In this document: positions 21,801 to 28,985 of the stretch, one piece after another
Position numbering within the stretch: position 1 is the stretch's first letter
How the letters are laid out: each line of letters opens with the position of its first letter
Assembly: GCA_036325645.1 (NCBI GenBank)
Contig: JAWNBB010015285.1
Span: forward strand, 1-28,985
Direction of reading: 5' to 3'
DNA: 28,985 nt
Source: Balantidium ctenopharyngodoni
Taxonomy: Eukaryota; Ciliophora; Litostomatea; Vestibuliferida; Balantidiidae
Notes under the pieces: model-generated
What the model was told of the DNA's origin: nothing
Seen by the model: only the letters and a program-made list of their open reading frames with translations
Database searches by the model: none
Made by a program: the position numbers and the translations under genes

Positions 21801-24800
21801 GGCTTTTTATGGACGTTCTTCATCAATTCCTTGAAATTCTTATCGTTTTCATCGAACTCTTTCGCCTTTTCCGGGAGTTTTGCCCGAATATCTTCACTGC
21901 CCACGAATATTGATTCAAGGTAAATCCATTTTTTTTGCACGATGATCCATATTTCGATTATTTCCATCATTTCGTTTATTTCATGCTCCAGTTCACCGAT
22001 TTCAACCTTGAAAGCCTTCGCGTATTTGTTACCGCCGATTGTCTGGAGCTCATCGATACTTGCTTGGATTATCTCCATCTCAGCGCTGATATCCTTAAAT
22101 TTGTAGCCTTTATCTTCGTTCCCCCGTTTATGTGGCGTCACACTGAATTTCAAACGATCCAAAGTTTCCTGTTTCACAAGTAAACTGTTCTTCACATCGG
22201 ACTCTTGTTTACAGTCGTTAACCATGCTCGACAGTCTGTCTGACTCGTTGAGGAGGTTTAAACTTCAGATTTGTTCGAGAGTGTTCACATCGAAGTTCAC
22301 GAGGATCTGCGAGTTGTAATACTCCTTAATAAACTCACCGAAGTTCCTTTCATTGATAACTGGATCTTTTAGTTTCGTGATAACTTTTTCGAGGTTTTCA
22401 CTGAATAGTTCCCTTTGTTCCTCGTATTTCTTAAATGGTAATGTTTCCGCGAGGTTCTTGTGGGCGAGGAAACGTTTTTTCGCAGTTGCTAATTCGGCGT
22501 TCTTCTTTTCAAGAAGGGAAAGTTCGATTTTCGACCACACTTTTTGCTTTTGTTCGTCATAGAAAATTTCGAATTCGTTTGAGACGTTGTATATTCTTTC
22601 GACTAAATTGTTGCTTTCCTGCATTTCGTTTATTTCGGGGAATGTCGTGATCGGAAGGTTGAACAGCTTTTGACTCCCGACAATGTCTTCCTTTTTGGCT
22701 TGGAGTTCTTCGATCTTCGCCTTAGATTTCTGGAGTCAAATGTAACCATCATGTCATGAAACATCGGTCAATGGACCGGTTTTTTTATATTTCAAATACT
22801 CTTCCTTTACTTCAAGTTCTAGTGCCGCAGCGTCTTTCTCGGTGTTCTTTGATAAGTTCTTCTTTCGTTCGAGTAAGTTATCGTCTTTTTTCTTCGCTTT
22901 CACACGGAGGTTGTCCCACTCTTTCTTAAGAATATCGAATTTCTTGATGATTTCATCTCAATTCGGGTAATTGTGTAAACTTAAAAAGTGAATTTTCTCG
23001 GAGATGCCGTGGATCCGCAGTTCCATCGACAATTTCTTGTTCATTATTTTACTGACATATCCTCACACAAGTTTAAGTTGATCACTTGTTTCCGTCTTCT
23101 GCATCAGGTTCTCCTTGTTCACTTTAATAATTTCACTGAATTTCTGCATATCACTTTCCTCTAAATCCTTCGCAAGGATTTTAAGCATATCATTCACAAC
23201 TTTCCTGATTTGTTCGGTACCTCGTTTGATCAGTTCCTCGTTGTTTATCACGAAGCTTCCGCCGCAGATTTTCCTCGGTTTATGCTTTTTCTTGAAATCG
23301 TTCAAATGGAATATGACAGTCGCGACCGTCTTTTCGAAATTCTTAAGCGTTTTGTTTATGTCTCACGCCTTCTCGTACACTGATTTCGTGTTTTGCGTCC
23401 AAAACCCGAAGTAGTTCTCTAAATAAGCCTTTGTGAATTTGGACTTGTTATCTTCCAAGTTGAGCCGGATTTTAGAGATCGTATCTAATGATTTCTGGAT
23501 GTACTCAATGATTTTCTTCCCGAGTTCAATGTCACTTCCATAAGAATAGTTGTTTTTAATATACGTTTTCGCAGTTTCGGTTCAATCGCTTATTATTGGA
23601 GCCTTGCAAGTCCCGTGCATCCAACGGATGAATTCCTTTCCGGTTGTGGCAAACGCCTTTGTCAAACGGTTCTTAAGTTCGGAGTCGATTTCCGGAACAC
23701 TTGGGTTATATAGTATTTCCTTATAAGAAATAAATTTTGCTTTCACTACAAACAGAACGTACTGTTCCTTTAATGTTACATTGAGAGAAGGATTGTAGTC
23801 AAAGGAGAAGAGCTCGTTTATGGTAATAATACTCTTCAATATCGCCTTTGTGAGCGCGTTTAATACGCATTTCTCCCAATATTGGTAATACTCCGCCATT
23901 TCTTTCCGTTGCCCGAGAAGATCCGACAAATTCTCAACTTTGCTCTTTGCAACAGCCTTCGTGTTTTGTTGCTGTTCTTTCGCGGTATCGAATGTCAAGC
24001 GTTCGATATCTTTGAGAATTATGGTGATTTCCTGGTATTTGTTCAATAGATCGCCTCAGATCTTTTGGCGATGTTCTTCGTAATACATAAGGAAAGCGTT
24101 GAGTTCCCGATTCGGAGACTGGGAAATGTCGAAGTCTCTGATCAAGGTCGCATTTGAAATCTGTTTGATAATTGTAAGGATCTTCTCTTCGTTTTTAATA
24201 ACATGGGTGAATTTATCACGCAGATTTTTAATACCGTTCATGCAGTCGCGGTAGAACTCCTCTATACCAAGGGCGGTCCAGTTATGTGTCTTCGTTCCGA
24301 CTTCAATTTTTAAAGATCATTCGGTGCAGTCCTTCTCGAGTAAGGTATGATGGTGGCTTTTCATTGTACTTGTCAGATTTTCATAGTCTTTCAGCATTAA
24401 ATTTCAAAGATTGCAGTATTTGGCAAGTTGAGTCTCTTGATGGGCGATGTTGATAATGTTCGGTGGAATATCCGAGAACCCGTATCAGTCGAGGAACTTC
24501 GTGTCACGGATCATCAGTTTGAGACGGTTGTCGAAGTTGACTTCATATTTTTTATCCTTCTTTATCAGTATATTTAACCGTAAGTAACCCATGAAGTGAT
24601 CTCAACAGCTTTTCTTCCATTCTTCGAATATCCCTCACTCATAGTCTCTGAGAGCACGGCCGACTTTTTTGAAATTGTTCTTGAGTTTAAACTCGATATC
24701 GTCCTTTACTTCCGTTGTTGGCTGCTTTGCCTTTTTCTTTTGTTGGAATATTTTCGAAATTGGTCGTTTCATCTTGACGTAGAGTTGACGAGCCCATGCG

Positions 24801-26221
24801 ATTTTCCCCGCGGTTTCGCTTTTCGCCTTTGATATCGGGGGGTTCTCCATGTTCTCGTTGAATATTTTTTCGTAGTTTCATATTTCAGAGTTGAAGGCTC
24901 CTCATATGTGTTCGTACTTGGATTTCATCGTCGATTTTATTTCGTCTTGGTCGATCAAGCTATCGAAGTTGGTGTACAAATCGAAGGCGCTTTCCGTGTT
25001 TTTCAAGTTATCAAATGTCTCATCAATCAATTTCTTTGTGTCTTCTTCTCAACCTTTCATGTTTAAGTCGAAAACTTTAAAGGCTTCTGTAGGGCTATGC
25101 TGCCCAGTCTCGTGTGTAACATTATTATCGAAAATATTTAAAGGGAAGTTCTGAATGATCGAGTAAGCAGCCACCACTTTTTTCTTTTCTTTTAATATGC
25201 GTTCACTTGCTCCTCCGATAACTCGTTCGAGGTGTGGACCTAAAAATTTAAGAAATCCTTTTACCTTTGTCAACCCCGCATGAAGCTTGCCACATTGAAC
25301 TTTAACATGTTCTAAATCTTTCGTGATTTTCGGGTGGTCATACTCCCACTTCGTTTTATTCTTCGCGATCGAATAACATTTATTCCATAGCTCCGCGACT
25401 CGTGTCGCCTGTTCAATAAGTGCTTTGCTTTTATCGATAATATCAGGGTCTTTGTTGAACAGTTCTTTCAAATTTATTTTCTCGGATATCTTCCTCCATA
25501 TTTCCTTGGCCATTACCTCGAGAAGAAATCCGAATTTGGAAGGGTCTTTGTGCTTTGAGATCATCCAAATGATTTTTAGATTGTGGAATATTCCGGCGAT
25601 CGAATGTTCGATCGTGGTCAAATCATCACTGGATAAATCTTTGATGCTTCTCTCTCACGTTTGCAGGAATTTTAAATAATCAGACGCGTCTTCGTATGTT
25701 TTCTCGAACTCAGTGATCTTCGTCTGAAAGCCTTTCCCTTTCTGACTCTCTTCGCTCAGGATTAGAATGTTAACAATTCTTTTAATTTGCTCTGACTTCA
25801 ACTGTTGCGCGAGGATACTCCAATTCGCGACTTCGCGTTTCCGGTTGTCAATTTCCTGCATTGCACTTGTAATATTTTTGGGATACGTTGTTAGCGCTTT
25901 ATGCGCAACTCCGATACTCTCAGTCCATTTTTCAACGATTGCTTCGATGTTCTTAACCATGCGACCATCTTTCGCAATATGTTCATCGGGTTCATTCGGG
26001 AGTTCTTTTCATTGCAGCGTCGGATTTTTTTCAATTTGATCAACTGAGTTTTTGATGTTGTTCAAGAAACCGTTCGATGTGCGTTTGTCGATTTCTTTCT
26101 TTTGCAGCGGAATAGCAATGTTTTCAAGGATGATCGAAAAGTTGTGCAACTCTTGCGCACTTTCATCCATCATTCCTCCTCCGCCTTCGTTCTGACCTTC
26201 GTCATAACTTTCTTGACTCAT
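12821..26221 (-). CDS. Axonemal dynein heavy chain, inner-arm I1/f (DNAH10-like) type
   Basis: Motor subunit that slides ciliary microtubules using ATP. A single 13,401-nt frame without introns gives 4,466 residues, a full-length heavy chain, once TGA is sense; the stop is TAA. Order: N-terminal tail and linker (1 to about 1750), then AAA1 (GPAGTGKT, Lys1786; CFDEFN with Asp1832-Glu1833). AAA2 has GPPMSGKS (Lys2066) and LDGDVD (2144-2149). AAA3 has GESGSGKT (Lys2416) and YVDD (about 2478-2481). AAA4 has GIGGSGKQ (Lys2781) and FLFTDEQ. Stalk coiled coils and microtubule-binding domain span about 3000-3290, then AAA5, AAA6 and a C-terminal domain ending in [12 protein letters not shown]. The AAA3 stretch [20 protein letters not shown] and the C-terminal segments [11 protein letters not shown] and FVFEADL fit the DNAH10 class. 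The microtubule-binding domain lacks the usual Asn-Pro-Pro region. It shares a divergent 5' region with the coiled-coil gene. Confidence 0.95.
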
Positions 26222-26380
26222 TATTTGAATTATATTTTTTAATATTACAGTTACTTAAATAATAAATAATAGCATTATATTAATTATTAAATGTATTGTG
26301 TCTCCCGTCTTTCGGGGTGAGGGAATATCATTTATTTAATTTAGGTTTTAATTATTATTTGTATTAATTTAGTATATTAA
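26222..26380. promoter_or_regulatory. Divergent promoter region shared by dynein and coiled-coil genes
   Basis: Only 159 bp separate the start codons of the minus-strand dynein gene and the plus-strand coiled-coil gene, so both promoters and 5' UTRs must lie here. It is very AT-rich, except for a GC-richer patch near 26300-26330 that can form a small hairpin (CCCG, loop TCTTT, CGGG). An in-frame TAA touches the plus-strand start codon. No specific factor site is recognised; promoter function is inferred from layout. Confidence 0.55.
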
Positions 26381-28363
26381 ATGCAAAATATCGCCTTTCA
26401 ATCTTCTTCTAAACTCCGTTTACGAAAAAAAAACATGGTTATACTCCTTCCGACAATCGGATCGAAATCGAATGACACGCATGTTCATAATTACAAAACG
26501 GAGAGTAATTGATCGAGTAGTCTGCAGGAAAGAGGAACTTATGAAGGGAGTAAATTAAATAATAGCATCAATAAAGCATTAAAAATAGCACATGTTCGGT
26601 CCTTGTCAACCAAATTCAAACTGAAAAATCCACTCCAAACCTGATCGTCAAATAGTTCACGGTTGAATACGATTGATGAAATTGAAGCACGTCCGTCGTT
26701 GAGGGACGATGAACTAAAAGTGAAAAAATGAAATTTATGGGACCAAGAGTACTTGACCTTTAAAAACGAAAACTATGAAATGCTTTACTCATCGTGAGTC
26801 AATATCTACAGCAGAGGACAATCTGAGACAAAGCTGAAGGAGTTGGAGGATATTAAAACAATAATGAAAAGCACAAGTCAAATAGAACAGCAGTTGAAAT
26901 GTTTACCGAAAGATGCATCGAACTCGCTGTGAAACTCGATTTGAAATAAAGATAAAAATGATCAAAAAAGCATTTTACTTAACTCAATTTCGAAAACGAA
27001 ATCGCGGTTTTGCTCTTCTTTACTGAGCAACAAGGCGCAGAAACAGTGAAAGAATACGCTTAATCTCGACATTGATCCTTTGAAGAGCTTGAAGTCGAAA
27101 AATAACTCTATCGATAGTTCCGCTAATGTATACACCGAAAACAAGGCTCATTACTATAATAAAATAATCCAGGAAAAATATCGGAATGAAAGTGTAATGC
27201 GTAATGATTTAATGAAAATCTGAATGAAACTCAACAATAAAAAGGAGGAAAAGAAGCGCCTTGAAATGCAGTTGAACAGTTGATACATACGAAGCAATGA
27301 GAACGAAGCCAATTTCAATGAAGAAAAAAACGCGATATTAAACCAATACTTATTGCTTGAGGAAAAGGTCCTTCGTGGTAAAGAACACCTCGGGAAAGTC
27401 AAGGCGGATAAACAAGAAATGTTCAACTATATGCTTCACAACGCTTCCTCTGGGAACGACATCACTAACAATCTTAACGAGTTAACCGCGAAGTTCAAGG
27501 AGCACGGAAAGGATTTTGAGAAAGAGAAATCAGAAATTCTTAAATCAATTAAAATGTGTGAAAATGAGGAGGATTATCTGAAGCACATTTATTTTAAACT
27601 GATAAAGCAGCAACGTGAGTATTACTACCGTATTCTAATTCAAGGCTACGACGTGAGGTACGAAGGGTGAGTCTGGGTTGTAAAGCATTGAATGGAAATG
27701 AATAGTAATTTGGAATACCACCACTTTCCGAAGTTTTGAACAAAAGAACAAATTGATTATCTAATCGCTCAAGCGAAATGAGGCCTGTATGAGAACTGAT
27801 GTAATGTTGTTCTCAGTGCGTTGAAGGAAAACCAGCGAAAGCTCAGAGCGGAGGCGAATATGAAAGCTTATGAACAATGAAGCAATTTAGTTGAAAATGA
27901 TGACACGAAGAAGCCGGATGCAACTAATAACAAGGTGTATATAACTAATAAAATCAAATACAAAAATATCAACATGATATTTGAAGACTGATATTGTAAG
28001 TATAAAGACGCATTCAAGGACGTGGATATGAAGCTAAATGACGAAGCGAACGTGAATAAAATAATCAAAAAAATAAAAACGTGTTTAATGAATCAATCGG
28101 TTTACTCAGATGAAAATTCAAAGATGGAGATTATAAAATTCTTCGAACAGAATAAGGAAAACAAAGCGAAGATCGAAATGATTTTCAAGTGAAAGGACCA
28201 GCTACGAAGCCTACAGGAGGAGAAAGAGAACAATAAAAAGAAAATGATAAAAAGTTTCAAAAGAAGCGAGGATAATGAATCGAGGTTTTCTGATCCGCAA
28301 AAGTCTTTGCAGTATGATTTGCTTTCATCCGCGTTGTTTGGGGCTAAATATTCAGCGTTTTAA
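26381..28363 (+). CDS. Coiled-coil protein with a conserved-looking Leu/Trp block
   Basis: A 660-residue, lysine- and glutamate-rich protein read in one frame through many in-frame TGA codons, ending at TAA. The start is set by an in-frame TAA directly before the ATG. Residues 1 to about 240 are Ser/Asn/Lys-rich and probably disordered. From about 250 to 420 there are long charged heptad-like helices. Then comes a distinct block (about 425-490): YDVRYEG, Leu(TGA), VWVVKH, Leu(TGA), a FPKF segment and an IDYLIAQAK helix. This recalls the EGL-x-W-[IV]-V-K motif I associate with protist coiled-coil proteins of unknown role. A further charged helix follows, with a basic tail. I cannot assign a function. 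The shared promoter with dynein suggests a ciliary or basal-body protein, which is inference only. Confidence 0.8.
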
Positions 28364-28958
28364 ATAATGTATTTGAATGATGATGGTAAGAAATAAAAGC
28401 GTATGAATTAGGATGTGTGTTAACTTCTTTTGTATTATATAATTATAATAGTTTTAAAAATAGTGAATTAGTTAAGTTTATTGAGATGGATTTAATGGAG
28501 TTTAAATTTTAAATAGTCTTTGACGTTATTATAGGTTGTTATGGGTATGTCAGTTCTGAGGATAAAAATGGAATGGTTGATTTGGTCATGAGATGTTGAT
28601 ATTTGTGATATTTGAAATATTAAGTTAGATTAGTTATCATTTCAAGTAATGAGACTAAGATTAAAGGAAGAGTGAAGGTTGAATTAGTAATATTGGTTTG
28701 CCAAAAGATGTTTAATATTGTATTATTGAGTTATGAAATCTGCGATAACAACCAGGTGTATAATTGGAGGAACTAGAGAAGCAAAGAGAGGGTATAACAA
28801 AACCTAACAAAATACAAAAATTAATAAATAAATGAAAAATAATTTTGTGTTCAAATTAAAAAACAATTTTTTGTAATTGATGTGTTCTATATAGTTTCTT
28901 GCATAAGCTTAATTACAAAAAATAAACATTAATAATAATCAAAAAGGAAAAAATTGAT
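28364..28958. other. Right subtelomeric spacer
   Basis: No gene seen between the coiled-coil stop and the right telomere. The first half is G-rich on the plus strand (13 G, 3 C in 28381-28440), the 3' flank signature. The last 150 bases become A/T-rich with many short A runs. It shares no long repeat with the left subtelomere. Confidence 0.5.
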
Positions 28959-28985
28959 GGGGATGGGGATTGGGGATTGGGGATT
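28959..28985 (+). repeat. Right telomere, (GGGGATT)n
   Basis: One variant GGGGAT unit followed by three exact GGGGATT units, ending at the last base, in the G-rich orientation expected at a 3' chromosome end. The 7-base unit differs from the Tetrahymena (GGGGTT), Paramecium and spirotrich (GGGGTTTT) forms. Together with the left end it indicates that the window is a complete linear chromosome. Confidence 0.9.

Noticed and set aside
1904-28363. TGA read as tryptophan, the usual explanation for TGA-rich nuclear genes
   Set aside because: It opens the same frames, but the aligned positions are mostly Leu or other aliphatic family residues, while conserved Trp sites use TGG. Leu fits better in at least five of the seven genes.
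1-28985. Mitochondrial or bacterial origin suggested by the non-standard code
   Set aside because: Axonemal dynein, AP-1 gamma, PUF, a GT-AG intron and telomeres at both ends show a nuclear eukaryotic chromosome.

Overview
The window looks like one complete, gene-dense macronuclear-type chromosome of about 29 kb from a ciliate. A 7-base telomeric repeat, GGGGATT, lies at both ends, the DNA is AT-rich, intergenic spaces are short, and the genes are eukaryotic (axonemal dynein heavy chain, clathrin adaptor AP-1 gamma, Pumilio, calmodulin-like). One short spliceosomal intron of 39 nt is visible. The species cannot be named from the sequence.

The main result is the genetic code. No full-length gene here can be read unless in-frame TGA is a sense codon, while TAA (six genes) and TAG (one gene) are the terminators. 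The first guess, TGA = Trp, does not fit. Against conserved family positions TGA falls on leucine (sometimes another aliphatic residue), and conserved tryptophans are written TGG. In the calmodulin-like gene the four TGA codons are codons 40, 72, 113 and 117, where calmodulin has Leu40, Met72, Leu113 and Leu117. In the dynein, TGA sits at the Leu of RLW-L-T, of NG-L, of LY-L-EGA and of EGF-L-E-L-INN. I therefore infer UGA = Leu, a nuclear reassignment that I do not know from any listed code. All products below are described with TGA read as Leu.

Layout. 1-36: left telomere, with an inverted, fold-back-like junction. Plus strand: a permuted papain-fold (NlpC/P60-like) protein at 424-1710, a calmodulin-like EF-hand protein at 1904-2350, the AP-1 gamma adaptin at 3464-6214 with its intron, and a small acidic pICln-like protein at 6663-7241. 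Minus strand: a Pumilio (PUF) RNA-binding protein at 8858-11089 and a 13.4 kb uninterrupted axonemal dynein heavy chain at 12821-26221, most like the inner-arm I1/f class (DNAH10 type). Plus strand again: a 660-residue coiled-coil protein at 26381-28363, sharing a 159-bp divergent promoter region with the dynein. The right telomere is at 28959-28985.

The genes do not form an obvious pathway. Dynein points to cilia, AP-1 gamma to vesicle traffic, PUF to mRNA control, and pICln (if correct) to spliceosomal snRNP assembly. The dynein/coiled-coil pair is the only arrangement suggesting co-regulation. Most spacers have a strong strand asymmetry: C-rich on the coding strand upstream of genes and G-rich downstream. 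This explains the composition of the gene-free stretches without hidden genes.
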